A stretch of 64,000 nt of DNA from Silene latifolia (lineage: Eukaryota; Streptophyta; Magnoliopsida; Caryophyllales; Caryophyllaceae): assembly GCF_048544455.1 (NCBI RefSeq), contig NC_133534.1:223538292-223602291 (forward strand), written 5' to 3'. The notes beneath the pieces were generated by a model. That model was not told the DNA's origin. It worked only from the letters and a program-made list of their open reading frames with translations, and made no database searches. Of this stretch, positions 24,353 to 38,861 are shown piece by piece. The translations under genes were made by a program, and so were the position numbers. The number at the start of each line of letters is the position of its first letter. The stretch's first letter is position 1.

Positions 24353-25127
24353 ATACACTTACGTGTAGCTAGGGTGAAACTTGAACAAGGTTAGGGAATA
24401 AGTTTGTACAAGACAATTGTCGGTTTTCATAACTCGGTCTTCCTAGACCGTTTAATTCGGCCTTCCTAGGCCCAACCCAACCTATTCGACCAATCGTCCC
24501 GTCTAAACGGTCCTAATTCCTATTTGGGCCTAAAGATGGATAGCGATTGACGTCATCCATACCATGATGCTTACTCTTGTTTGTATCAAGGGCCTTCACT
24601 ACTTGAGGAAATGGACTAGGAATCGGCCTTACTCTTGTTTGGCACGAGCCTCTCCACAGACTTCGGGTTTGATGGTTCGGTATGGCAACCCACCCTTTAA
24701 ACCAAAACCCTTCTAAAAGCACTCAGCATCCCGTTATAATGCTTGTATAAATGTGTAAAACTCTACATGATCACCATTTCTAAACAAAACCATGACGAAT
24801 TTTCAAAAAATCAAAACCCGTTTTCAATCAAGAATTTCGAAAATAGGGCCTTCAATTAGCGCAAAAATCCAGTCAAAACTCTGTCCGTTTGTCGTGTCAA
24901 AATTCGGGCCATAAGCCCATTTCAAAGCCTCACTTCGAGTCCACTCCTACAACTACACTACAGTTGGCTAGGACCCACATTTTTAAAGACCTTGTCTTTC
25001 TTCAAAACTCACTCAACACAAGTGGCACACACCCACTTCACGAGTCAAAATTTTCCTCTTTTAGCAAATGTGACAGAATGGTCGATCGTGTTTTGATTCG
25101 TCGCCGGTCTCTTATCCAGTTTCCAAG
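24353..25127 (+). other. Untranslated leader of the Tat element
   Basis: About 0.8 kb between primer site and gag start. Short open frames only. No separate ORF1 like that of Ogre is evident here. Confidence 0.55.
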
Positions 25128-26918
25128 ATGCCTGGGTCAAGTGATGATACGAACCTCCAGCAAATTCAAGAGAATAGTAATCAAATCCTAGCTGCGCTGG
25201 CCCAAATGCAAATTACCCAGAACCAAACCTATGACCGCCTCGAGCTCATCGAAGGCCGCATCTTTGATGTAGAGGGAAGGCTACCTCCCCCTAAAGGTGA
25301 AGTACTAGGTTTTTCCGATGACGAGTCCAAAGATGAGAATCCTCTCATGGGGACAACTGCAGCTGAGAAAAGACTCCAATACCTAGAGGAGCAATTGATG
25401 TACCTTAAGGGGGATGACATTTACAGGGAGAACAATCGTAAGTATGAAGCCGTCAATTCCAAATTGCCCACTAACTTTAGCATGACGGATATCCCTAAGT
25501 TCAAGGGGCATGAGAACCCTTTGAACCATATCCGTGCCTTCAAGGATTACATGTCTATCAAAGGCATCAAACCCGAGATGTTCTTAAGGATCTTTCCTTC
25601 ATCTCTCGACACCATCCCAAAGCAATGGTTCTACACTTTAGATCACAAAAAGGTCGCTACTTGGGAGGACGCCGCGATCGAGTTCTCGAAACAATACGCG
25701 GATAATGCCGAGATCCAAGTCAACATGCGCACTCTAGAGGTTCTTACCCAAAATGACAAAGAAGGATTCACCGACTTCCTAAGTAGGTGGAGGAAGACTA
25801 GTACTCAACTAGTAGAACGTCCAGATGAGGCCACTCTTGTGGAGAAGTTCGTGGACAATCTCAAGCCCATATATGCCAACCATTTGAGATATCAAAACAT
25901 CAAGACTTTCAAAGATTTAACCGTGTTAGGGACACGGATTGAAGATGACATCCGCAAAGGACTCTTGTCCAAAACGGTGGGTCGAGGATATCAAGGGTCC
26001 ACAAGTCGTTCATACGGCTCTACTAGCAAGACCGACGAAGTTAACCTTCTCGAACCATCCAAGAAAACTAGCCCACCAAGGAAGTTCACAAACCTTGGGG
26101 ATACATACTCCAATGCTCTAAAAAGGCTAGTGAAGCAAGGCAAACTCCAACCCATTGGACCTACTCCCGAGCCCGAAAGGAAGTCCAAATTCTGGGACGA
26201 AAATTCCTACTGTGAATACCATAGGGGTAAGGGGCACGACACCGAAAAATGCTATAAGTTGAAACACGTGCTTCAAGATATGATCGAAGATGGTCGACTT
26301 CCAATTCCACCAGGAGGTAAGCCTAATAACACTCAGAATCCTCTTGGAGTTCTAGTGATTACAAGTGACGAATCTACCTTAGATTGCTCACATCTCATTT
26401 CTCCCACCGAAAATGAAATTCACGCAATTGAGAAAGAAAGACTCTACTCTACCATCACCCCTACCATCTCCGACTTCATCGCCTGGGCAAGGAGTGTAGA
26501 TAGACAAGTGTGGGAATTAGAAAGCATGGTAATGATCTTACGCGATCCCAATGCAACACCTAAAGAACGCGTACCATTGATCTTCTCTCAAAATGCTACT
26601 ATGCAAGAAGTCATCACCGTGGCCGATAAGCTAGTTGATCAAATCATACAACTAGAAAGTGACATCATGAAGATGAAGGAACTAGCCACAATTAATGGGG
26701 TTTGGGCCGATGACGATGAAGACGAATACCTCATTGAAAACTCTTTGGTAAAAGAGATAGTCCAAAATGGCGAAGACCAAGATGTGGATCACCTAACTCG
26801 CTCGGGCCGTCCATACCAAAGTACTACTCAAAACAGTCCAACCAATGTCATCACACCAAATGACAACGAAGACGACCCCACCGATCATTTGCTCAAGCAA
26901 TTACAAAAACCAAGGTGA
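25128..26918 (+). pseudogene. Tat element gag region (fossil)
   Basis: A 596-residue open region. A predicted coiled-coil-like start rich in Q, N and L is followed at about residues 115-275 by the retrotransposon gag domain (FKGHENPLNHIRAFKDYM). Near residue 360 is the Tat/Athila-type knuckle CEYHRGKGHDTEKCYKL. The C-terminal part is acidic. The protein would form the particle that packages element RNA. It is treated as a fossil part of a broken element. Confidence 0.88.
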
Positions 26919-28136
26919 TCTTTCGGTCCGGCAATTAGTGGCAAGCTCATTTCCACACCGCCAAGCTTTATCGCAAGCTTTGGCCAAATTGAATGTGGCA
27001 CATAACTCTACTCCCGAAGATGTAGTCAACTTGGTCTTCCAAGAATCCCCGAAACTAAGTAACCCCGTTACTTTCTCGGACGAAGATTTGCCACCTTTTG
27101 GCGCTAGTCACAACCTCGCTCTATACATCACTTTGTCATATCCTGTCTAAAGAAAAATGTGCCAATGACCTTGGTAGATGATGGCTCGCAATCAACGTCA
27201 TACCTCTCAAAACGGCATATAAACCGGGCATGAAAGAGTCGGATTGGACCCCTACAAGTCAAGGTGTACGCGCATATGACGGTGACGCGACGTAAAAGTG
27301 GTTGGACTTATTAGCCTAACCATAGCTACGGGACCGATCGAACGAAAGGTCAACTTCCAAATAGTGGACATCGAAGCTTCATTCAACATACTTCTGGGAA
27401 GGCCTTGGATTCATGCTTCCAAAGCAGTAACATCCACCCTTCACCAAAAGATCAAGATCCCACTCAATGGCAAAGTTGTGACAATCACTTCGTCGCCTAT
27501 CAAGGCAATAATCGAAAAGCAATCAAGCAATCAAGTCCTTGCAAATCCCATATACGAACTTGGGGGCTTCCAAAGTGTAAGTGTCATAGAAAGCGAGTTG
27601 GCACCTTTGTACTACAATCCCTACTCCAACTTGGTGGTCAACCACATTCTCAAAAACCAGGGATACTTCCCTGGAATGCCTTTGAACCCAGTTCGGGAAA
27701 ACACCTTCGCGCCATACAAGAAAGGCAACTCATCGAGAATACCACTTGGACTAGGGTACAAACCCACAACGGAAGAAGTTCTCGAAATGCTCGCCCAAGT
27801 CCAAAACCGCAAGTATGTAGGAGTCCAAATGAGGCCATATCTCCCTACCTCAATGGATACTTCGTTCAAGAAGGAAGTTCGGAACTCTTTCATGGATTTC
27901 CCGAACCTTGGCATTACCTCGAAAAGAAGTTAGCCGGAATCGAGATCTTTCACGATTGCTACTTCATCCCTCCAGAAACGGTTCCTACCGTCAAAACCCG
28001 TCAAGCACCTTGCTTAGACGAACAAGCTGTTAGCCTCCTGTTTGGAGAGGATCGATTTGTTAGGGCCGCGCAGGATGAGATCATTACTACGATACTTCAA
28101 GACGATCGCTTCAACCCCACCGCTTTAATCACGTAA
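26919..28136 (+). pseudogene. Tat element protease region (fossil)
   Basis: Readable blocks include a DDGSQ-type stretch near the expected aspartic protease site and, at about 27380-27470, NILLGRPWIHASKAV with TLHQKIKIPL. This is the conserved C-terminal part of Tat/Athila-type retropepsin regions. It sits between gag and RT as expected. The region is interrupted. Confidence 0.75.
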
Positions 28137-28410
28137 ATCGACACCAAGCAGCAGAAGAAAGGGTGGAGAAAATCAATCAAATGGACCAACAATCAAGGAA
28201 GACTCTTCAAGCTCACCACTGGAGAAGGAGAAATGTTCAAAGAAGAACCAGAAGACGACGAATCGAATCGAGTCGGAGTCGGAGTCAGAGTCAGAGTCTA
28301 GAGAAGTAATTAGAGAGTCTACTCCTGTCGTCATCCCCACTCCCCTCGTTTCTCCTAGCTTATTTTCGAGTAGTCACAGTAGTTCGGGAAATGCCCCAAT
28401 TACTGTCCCT

Positions 28411-29553
28411 TTGCCGCCACTATCCTTGGATCAGTTGGCTTCTTTGTTTCAACTTTACTCAAATCTTAATATGAATAAATCGGGTTCTGCTTACTCTTTG
28501 TGTTATCTTGAGTGCATTCATTTTTATGATGATACCGAGGATGACCAAAATCCAGACTTGACCGAAATACCTCCCTACGTAGCCAAAGAAATACTACAAG
28601 AAAGGGAAGGGGGACCTGTAATTGAGGACACCGAACCCATCAACGTGGGGACTGAACTAGAACCCAAAGAACTTAGGATAGGGACTACCTTGAGCTCAAC
28701 CGAAAGAACCGATTTCATAGACCTCCTAAATGAATTCAAAGACGTTTTCGCTTGGTCCTACAAAGACATGCCAGGGATCGACAGGGATATCGCCGAACAT
28801 AGGATTCCGATTAAGCCAGGTTTCAAACCTGTGAAACAGAAGCTTCGACGAATGAGAACAGAGTGGGCTCTGAAGATTAAGGAAGAAGTTGACAAACAAT
28901 TCAAAGCCGGGTTCATCAAAGTTTCCGAGTATTCTGACTGGGTAGCTAACATAGTACCCGTACCCAAAAAGGATGGGAGAATCCGAGTTTGTGTTGACTT
29001 TAGAGATTTGAACAAAGCAAGCCCGAAAGATGACTTTCCTCTACCTCACATCGACATATTGGTAGACAATACTGCAGACCATGCACTACTATCCTTCATG
29101 GATGGATATGCGGGTTACAACCAAATCAAAATGGCCATGGAAGACATGCATAAGACCGCGTTCGTCACCCAATGGGGAACCTATTGCTATACAGTAATGC
29201 CGTTCGGATTGATCAACGCCGGAGCTACATACCAACGCACCGCAACTACACTCCTACATGACATGATGCATAAAGAAGTCGAGGTATACGTAGACGACAT
29301 GATTGTCAAATCCAAGGAAAGAGAGGGACATATCGCGAACCTTCGCAAGTTCTTCGCAAGGCTACGGAAGTACAATATGAGACTCAACCCTCAAAAGTGC
29401 ACATTCGGGGTGACATCCGGCAAACTCCTAGGGTACGTCGTTAGCCAACGAGGTATAGAAATAGATCCCTCAAAAATCAAAGCTCTGATTGAAATGCCAC
29501 AACCTCAAACAGAAAAAAGAAGTCGAGGATTCCGGGAAAAGTGCAATACATAA
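28411..29553 (+). pseudogene. Tat element reverse transcriptase region (fossil)
   Basis: Contains the gypsy RT motifs: HRIPIKPGFKPVKQ, VPVPKKDGRIRVCVDFRDLN, MPFGLINAGATYQR and the active site VYVDDMIVKS. The product joins the downstream RNase H region with a small overlap. It is treated as a fossil. Confidence 0.9.
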
Positions 29554-31889
29554 GTCGATTCATATCGAAACTCACGATGATTTGCGAGCCTATCTTCAAG
29601 AAACTCAAGAAAACGGACCACACCATGTGGGACGACGACTGTCAAAAGGCATTCGACAGAATCAAGGAGATATTGGCTAAACCACCAGTGCTCATGCCAC
29701 CACAACGAGATCAACCTCTTGGTTTGTATCTCACAGTAACTGAAACTGCCATGGGTGCTATGCTAGCTCAAACCGTAGGAAGCGAAGAAAGAGCTATTTA
29801 CTATCTAAGTAAGAAGTTCTTGGAATACGAGTGCAAATACTCACAACTCGAAAAGACATGCCTCGCTCTTGTGTGGGCAACAAAAAAGCTACGTCATTAC
29901 ATGCTTAGCTACTCCGTCAAAATATTCTCCAAAATGGATCCAGTCAAATACCTCTTCGAGAAACCCGTTCTCAACGGACGTCTGGCAAGATGGACCATGA
30001 TGCTCTCCGAATTTGACCTCAAATATGTGCCACTGAAAGTAATAAAGGGACGCGCCGTCGCTGAATTCTTCGCAGAAAATCCCATCAACGACGCACAAGC
30101 CATAGATACTTGGTCATTTCCCGACGAGGATATACTTCAAACAGATGTAGACTCCTGGGACCTATACTTTGATGGAGCGTCAAACCTAAGAGGATTTGGG
30201 ATAGGAGTGTTGCTCATTTCTCCTGAAGGTGAGCATACACCGATCGCTGTCAAGCTCGACTTCGAGGTGACAAACAACGCTGCAGAGTATGAAGCTTGTC
30301 TCATTGGACTACAAGCGGCAGTAAGCTTAGGCGTCAAAAACCTCCGAGTGCATGGAGATTCATCACTGATCATTAACCAAGTTACGGGATCCTGGAAAAT
30401 CCGAAGTGAAAGCCTAGCACCCTATCAGGCTAGGATAGACCAAGTCGCTCAATTCTTTGATCACGTAACCTACTTACACCTACCTCGAGAAGAAAATCAA
30501 TTTGCAGACGCTCTTGCGAAACTTGCATCTTTGATAAACATGCCAGATTACATGATGGAAATGCCTTTGTGTATCGAACGACGGTCGGAGCCGGCTTATG
30601 TCCATCAAATTACCAATGAAGAAGAAATCGCGCAGGAACCCTGGTTCCAAGCAATCCTAAACTTCAAGCTTAACGGTACCTATCCGCCAGATATGGACAA
30701 GAGGGGACAACGAGCTATACGCCTACTAGCTTCACAATACGTCCTCATGCAAGGAGAGTTATACAAAAGAACACCTCTTGGTGTAGTCCTGCGTTGCCTT
30801 GATCATTCACAGGCACGAAAGGTGATGGAAGAAGTCCACGATGGAGAGTGCGGTCCTCATATGAGTGGACCTATGATGGCAAAGAAAATCACACGTCTAG
30901 GGTACTATTGGACCACAATGGAATCCGATTGCATCAAATATGTGAGGCACTGCCACAATTGCCAAATCTTCGGGAATGTACAACATGTCCCTCCTTCGTT
31001 GCTCTATACGATGACATCTCCTTGGCCATTCTCCGCGTGGGGAATCGACATAATTGGGAAAATAACCCCAGCAGGAACAGGAGGTCACTGTTTCATCCTA
31101 GTAGCAATTGACTACTTCACCAAGTGGGTAGAAGCGGCTTCCTACACCGCTCTTACGGCCAAAAATGTAGCCAAATTCATACAAAATAACATCATCTGCC
31201 GATATGGTTGCCCACATGAGATCATCAGCGATAATGGGTCCCACTTCCAAGCCGAAACCGAGCAATTGCTAGCCAAGTACAAGATCAAGCATCATCACTC
31301 ATCGCCTTATAGACCACAGACTAACGGCGCGGTAGAAGCGGCTAACAAGAATGTCGTCACAATCCTCAAGAAAATGACTGACAATTACAGAGATTGGCCA
31401 AGCAAAATACCCTTCGCTTTGTGGGGGTATCGAACATCCGTCAGGACGCCCACCGGGGCTACTCCTTTCTATTTGACTTACGGCATGGAGGCCGACAACC
31501 AAATCGAGCTAGAAATACCATCCTTGCGTATTCTACTCGAAAGTCAAATCCCTGAAGCCGATTGGAAGAGGGATAGGTATGAAGAACTCATCCTCCTGGA
31601 TGAACGTAGGCTACGTGCCTTACATAATGTCCAAACGTATCAAGCACGTATCAAACGAGCTTTCAACAAAAGGGTTAGGCCAAGAAACATCAAAGAAGGA
31701 GATTTAGTTCTCAAATCGGTTAGAGCTCTCTTACCTGTCGACCCGAGAGGGAAATTCAAACCTAATTGGGCCGGGCCATATCTAGTCAAATCCATACTCC
31801 CAGGGGGTGCGGTTAGAATCACAGACCTGGATGGAAATGAGTTTTCAAACCCCACAAATCTCGACCAACTGAAACGGTACTATGCCTAG
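29541..31889 (+). pseudogene. Tat element RNase H, second RNase H and integrase region (fossil)
   Basis: A 782-residue open region. Residues about 60-185 are the gypsy RNase H (YLSKKFLEYECKYSQLEK). Residues about 205-335 form a second, archaeal-type RNase H with YFDGASNLRGFGIG, NNAAEYEACL, GDSSLIINQ and FADALAKLAS, the hallmark of the Tat clade. The integrase follows with its HHCC zinc finger (ending RHCHNCQ), catalytic D in WGIDIIG, D in ISDNGSHF and E in NGAVEAANK, then a C-terminal domain ending near DLDGNEFSN. This part is open end to end in a broken element. Confidence 0.92.
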
Positions 31890-32419
31890 GATAGGATGAA
31901 ACGCGCCTCGCGTAAGCCTACGTGTCGCTCTTGCGGCACTAAATAAACTACCCCGGCCTATTTGAATGTCACTATGCTCTTGCATCTTGGCAAACTTGTC
32001 ATCCTCATGTCATCAAACAAACTAAATTCGCACCTCCCGAGTAAGCAAAAGCTCATGCTTATTTTCTATGTTCATTACAAGCTCTTGCTCCGAACAATTA
32101 TTCTTTTACATTTACTCGAACTACGCGCAAGGGTTTGATTTCGCTTTTTTAAGTGAATACGTAGGCAATCCTTCACGGGATTCAACCCACCATTTTATTT
32201 AAAATGTAAATAGAAGGACATTTGCATTGCATTTGAAATTCGACAAGAATAATTAAAGAAAATAACCACGGTTTCATAACCATTTAACTTTTTATTTCAT
32301 TCAATTTCTAGTAATAATAATACGGCAAATAATAAAAAATAGATAGGCTAGGATTCTAAAAATCCCCCCTTTTATTACAACAATAATAATAATAATCAAA
32401 TAATAAATAAAGACTTGGG

Positions 32420-34003
<1,584 letters not shown>

Positions 34004-34102
34004 AATGATAATTTTCTCTTGAAAATTTATTTTTAGGAGTTTTAGGAGAAGCGACGAAGAAAAGACGGAAGAATTATATGATTCAAAGCTTCGGCAGCGC
34101 TT

Positions 34103-34111
34103 CTATTTATA
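34103..34111 (-). promoter_or_regulatory. Probable TATA box of antisense gene 1
   Basis: TATAAATAG is read on the minus strand about 100 bp upstream of the start at 34003. The surrounding text TTAGTATAAATAG matches the LTR TATA context exactly over 13 bases. The GC-rich hairpin motif of the LTR lies just upstream of it (34160-34200). Confidence 0.6.
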
Positions 34112-34489
34112 CTAATTTGCTGTTTCCAAAATCCGTCGTAACAAACCCTCTCGGGAACAAAGCGCGCACTGCTGCGCCTCTTCAAAGGGACGCACTCATG
34201 TCGCGCCTTCCCCAGTGCTCACTCCCGTGATTTCCGCGTTTGGATCTTTCCTAATTCTATAACGCGCGTAATTTCCTATTCCTATGGAATTTTATTTTGG
34301 TAAACTACGGACGTTTACCATGTTTTGGAATTTCGCGGGCACGCATTTCGAGGCAACGTTGACATTCTCGCCATTTTATCACATTTGTGCATTTAATTGT
34401 CCATTTAATTCTTTTTTATTATTCAAACATTTATATACTTATTTCATTTTCTTAATTTCTTTTTCTACATTTTCTAAACTTATAAATTT

Positions 34490-34572
34490 CTTTTTTTTTT
34501 TTTTTTTTTTTTTTTTCGAGGGTAACCCTCCCTACCGTCCGGTCATTTCCGGTCATTTCCGGTCATTTCCGG
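34490..34572. repeat. Poly(T) tract and three 10-bp tandem repeats
   Basis: About 26 T residues end at 34516. At 34539-34572 the unit CCGGTCATTT is present three times plus a final CCGG. These lie between the two antisense genes. Confidence 0.85.
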
Positions 34573-34915
34573 CAAAATTTTTGCATTTTTTGCGTTCCTT
34601 TTGAGTCTCATTGTGCGCTAATTAAAGGCCTTATGTGTATATAAAATGTATGAATCACATGATTTTCTATGTAAATTTTTCGGCAAGCATAACGGCATAA
34701 ACCGTTATCTACCGTAACTGTTCAAGAACTAACTCGCGGTACAAACAAACAACCCAAAGAAAGAAAGGCACTCAAGGCCATCATGTATACAACAAAAAGC
34801 AAATGTACGAGCAACCGGGGCTCGCGCCCGAACAAAGTACAAATGTACAAACAATCGGGGCTTCGCCCCAAACAAGTCAAGAAGACCAAGTAATCGGGCT
34901 TGCGCCCAAACCGAG

Positions 34916-37465
34916 TCAAAAAAAAAATGTTTCAAAATCGATGTACAAATCTACAAATCGACACAAGCTACCGCTGGGCACCCTCCAACTCAAGAACTCT
35001 CTCGCCATCGTAGCGGCGATCTCGGCATCCCGAAACTCGAGCTCCTCGACAAGCGAGCCGTCTCCTCCCGAGCCGGGCCAACTCTCGCCCGACTCGCCGT
35101 CACCCCGCAAACAAAGAACGAATTGGCTCATGTCAATCAACTCAAATTGGGAAACCCAAAAAATCAAAAAAAGAAGATCGAAAAATGGGTATAAAGGTTC
35201 ATACCTGACGACCTCGACCGCCGACGAGTGCCTCAATGGCCGTAGCTCGTAGCCGGTTGGCCACCCTCCATAGTGCCACGAACCGGGATGGCGCGACCTG
35301 CATTTCAAAAGGAAACTCTCAACAAATTAAAATAAATTCAATCAAACGTGTTCTTACGCGAAAACCATGCAAAGTGGGAGCTCACCCTCCGAATCGATTC
35401 GCGGTCATCTAGGCCAAGATCCGTCACAGCTACGTCAAAATCACGCAGCTCGGAGATCGTCGTCCTCCCGATGAGCGTCGGTGTACTCGAGGGTCTCGGG
35501 GTACTCGGGGGCTCGATGCCCGCCGCCTCAACCTCCTGAAAAGACGAATAGCTCTCATCAATCGACGATCCGTCGCCGCAAGTCTCGAAAATCAAATCAA
35601 TAAGAAAACAAAGGATGCTCACCACCATGGCCGCACGCCAACCTCCCGTAGAGGAACGCCGAGTAGTCCTCACCCAGGCGAAGAAGGAGGTCGTCGCCAC
35701 CGGCACCGCCAAGTCCGCCTCCCTCTCGGCCTCGGAAGGCTCCTCGAACATCGTCCTAGGAGGATCAACGGGAACCGTCAACGCGCCCCGAGAGCACTGA
35801 CGAGCCAAACGCTCGCCTAAGTACCATACCGGACCCATCGACGTCCACAGCAACAGCCGACTCGAACTCCTAGGCCGAAGGGTCTCAGCAACAAAGGGAG
35901 GCGCTCCAGCGTACTCCGCCCAAGGTCTGGGCACCCACTATAACAATGTGAAGGCCAAGGTCATTCCTAGGATCAATTGAAAACAAAATATGAGAAGATG
36001 TGAATGAATACAAATGGGATACTCACGTGCACCAAGGGCGTTCACATCCCGCCGGTAGACGTTGTGAGAAGAACGCTTGCTCTTCATCCGGCACATGACC
36101 CAATCCCTCACCACGGGATAGGCCCTCTCCAACGGCTCCGTCCTCTTGGGCGCGAGGCCCGGAAAGTAGGAGTACACCCACGCCTGTAAAACGGAATGGT
36201 CAGTGACGATCTTTGATAAAGAAAGGAATTTATTTTGCTATCAAAGGGAAGGTTCATACCTCAACAAAAGCCTGTGTCCGACAAACACCGGGAGAAGTCC
36301 CCTTCTCCATCAACTCTGGGCGAACCATGGCCCTCATGAAGCGGATGAGGACCGCAAAACCAGCAAAGTGACCCGGCCCCAACGCCCTAGGGAGCTCGGG
36401 TCGGCAAGAAAGGGAAGAAGCTTCGTCGACAGACCTCTCACCCTTGTCTCCGAGGTAAATCGAAGACAAGAACCACCAAAGCCACAGACGAGCCCCTCGC
36501 TTTGTGCAGTACAAGGAGGAGGAGCCATCTCCTCCCATCGATCACCACCGATGCCGGGGTCTTCCCGCAAAGTAATCTCGAACATAGGTACGGGTACCAA
36601 ACCCGCATCGCAACAGCCTTCGGCGACGGGTTCCACCGATCAACCTCCTCGCCTCGGCCGAGTCCGCCTCATGCCAGCCTCCGGCCACACCATCTCCTCA
36701 TCTCCCGCACGGCACGTAAATCATGCCGTAATCCTCCAAGGTGACCCCCACCTCACCAAAAGGCAGGTGAAACGTGGAGGTCGTATCCCAAAATCGATCC
36801 AAGAAAGCGCGGACCAGGCTAAGGTTGGCCCGCAACTTCCTCTTCACGATATCCCTCCGGACTGAACCGGAGGACCGAACGCTCCACGCTCGATCATGGC
36901 CCTCTCCTCCTCCGAACGGTACCGCTCGTAGTGCTCCATCGCCGTCGTATACCCCGAGAACGACCGGATATTCCCGGCCTCCTATTATGATTCGAAATAA
37001 AGCTATCTTTAGTTTTGAAATAAATTTGAAAGAAATTTGAAAAAAAGAAAGAGGATAAGTAATGAGTTAGGGAATTCCTATTTACCAAGCTCTTCACCGT
37101 CCTGTAGGACAGGTGACCCTCTGCAGCCCACACAAGGTGCCTGCTCTCCCAGGTCTCAGCCCACGCGGAGCTCCTCTCCGACGACCCCCTCGTCCGAGGT
37201 GGGCCCGTCGCGGAATCTCCTCCTCCTCGTGACCTCCTCCTCGGGAACCTCGTCTGCAGCAGCCCATCACCGCGTCGGTGAAAGCCCGCTCCAAAGCCTC
37301 CTCAACCGCACTGGCGTCTACCTCCATGGGAGTCCTCCCGGAAGTAGAAGCAAGATCACCCGCAACATTAAAGCAAGTTTAGGCCGCGTCACGTGACGAC
37401 AAGCCCTTGTTAAGCGGTTTCGAGCCTCCGGGGCCCTGGAAGCTATCCTTCCTGGCCATCCTTGG
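34916..37465 (-). pseudogene. Antisense gene 2 in the Tat element: plant mobile domain (PMD, MAIN-like) gene (fossil)
   Basis: Several exon-like blocks lie on the minus strand with GT and AG at their borders (for example near 36253/36186 and 36027/35938). The block at about 36690-36820 reads TSTFHLPFGEVGVTLEDYG, the signature of the plant mobile domain. Others read AWVYSYFPGLAPKR and PVWYLGERLARQC, also typical. PMD proteins occur both as host genes (MAIN/MAIL1, heterochromatin silencing) and inside transposons. The 3' part is rich in S, P and R. Its integrity is uncertain and it is treated as a fossil of the element. Confidence 0.65.
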
Positions 37466-38847
37466 CCATGTTCTCACCAATTCAATCGCTCATGTGACAA
37501 ATTGGGTCAAGTCAAGTCAAAGTCAAAGTCTAGTTCCGAGTTCGAGTCGAAAATTCGGCAGCATTTCGCTATAATGACGATTATGCCCTAAAAGGTGTCC
37601 TGCAAAAGTCGTCACCAACCAAAATTCCGAGATGACAGGAAGTTTACCCATCACCCAAGGGTCCCAAATATCGAATTTCGTCACAAATGGGCAATCCTAA
37701 GGCCGTTTTCGAAGCCATTTTCGATCTAGCTGTGAAACCGTCTCAAAATTCGCTCAAGGGCTCGAAACTCGATGAAAATTCAAAGTAAATACATGGTTAT
37801 GTTCCTAACATTGCCTACTACTCATTTCTAGCATCTATTTGGCAAGACAAATCCATTTGGGGAAAAGCCCCAAATTTTCGATCAATTGGGTCGAAAACCC
37901 TACTTATTGCAGCTCAAAATTCAACGAATATGGAAGATTAATGCAAGATTAAAGCACATACCTCGATTAGTCATATTTCAAGCAAGCTTTTGAATCCAAC
38001 CTTGACGGAAATGGTGAAGATTTGAGAGAGAAATTGAAGGATTTGTGTTTCGAAATAATGAAATGAAACCCTTCTGACTTCGCGTTTTTACGCGGAATTG
38101 CTGAATTGGGGAATAGACGCAGCAGGTGCTGCGCCTCTTCCAAGAGACGCAGCTCTTCTGCGCCTCTTCCTTTGTTTCCCTCCGATGGATTTTCAAAAAT
38201 CCGTTATGAGTTCGTTATTCGTGGGCCCATCTTTGGTGCGCCTCTTCCTCGATGACATTTTATCACTTTGGTCCGTTTCGACGATTTCCTTTCGCCCGCC
38301 CGCATTTTATCCAAAGGCGACGGTATTTCGCAGTATTGTCCGAGTTCGATTTATCCCTTGCCAGCAAAGATTTGCAGATTGCTCAACCATTTTGTCTAGC
38401 GCGATGTATTTTGCAGTACTGCTCATTCAAGGTTTCCCATACGACGATCAAGATGTTCCTCGTCGTCGATATGTCCCCAACAAGAGTTCGCTTGAGACCG
38501 ACGCAAGCAGATTCAACTTCCAAGTTTCGCCAGAATTCGCTCAAGACTGACGCAAGCGGATTTTCCCCAGCAGTTTCTACCGACGTCCTGCTGTTTTCAA
38601 TATCTCTTATTCCCCGCGAAGTTCGATTAAATCTCGGGTATGGTCTCTTCTTATGGCTGGCGAGCTTCCTTACGTAGTCTAATGGACTTTAAACGACCCT
38701 CCCGATAGTCGACAGACTCTAAAATGTTCGACGACGAGGTCCTTGGCTCGGACCCCTTGAGCGCCTCGCGTCGCCATAGTCGTCAGGTTGTAATCTTCGA
38801 TTGACCTGATGGCTATACTTTGACTTTCGCCTTGTCCAAGCCTCAGT
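37466..38847. other. Tat element region between antisense gene 2 and the right purine tract
   Basis: No sense gene. It holds three further copies of the CGCCTCTTC motif (about 38131, 38160, 38238), which lie upstream of antisense gene 2 as seen on the minus strand. Short frames here match nothing I know. Confidence 0.5.
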
Positions 38848-38861
38848 CAAAGTGGGGGCTC
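38848..38861 (+). promoter_or_regulatory. Polypurine tract of the Tat element
   Basis: CAAAGTGGGGGCTC is directly followed by the right LTR start TGTAGACACC. It fixes the plus orientation. Confidence 0.85.

Noticed and set aside
36203-36865. 220-residue plus-strand frame in the Tat 3' region
   Set aside because: It is the opposite strand of the antisense PMD gene blocks, and its content is proline- and serine-rich shadow text.
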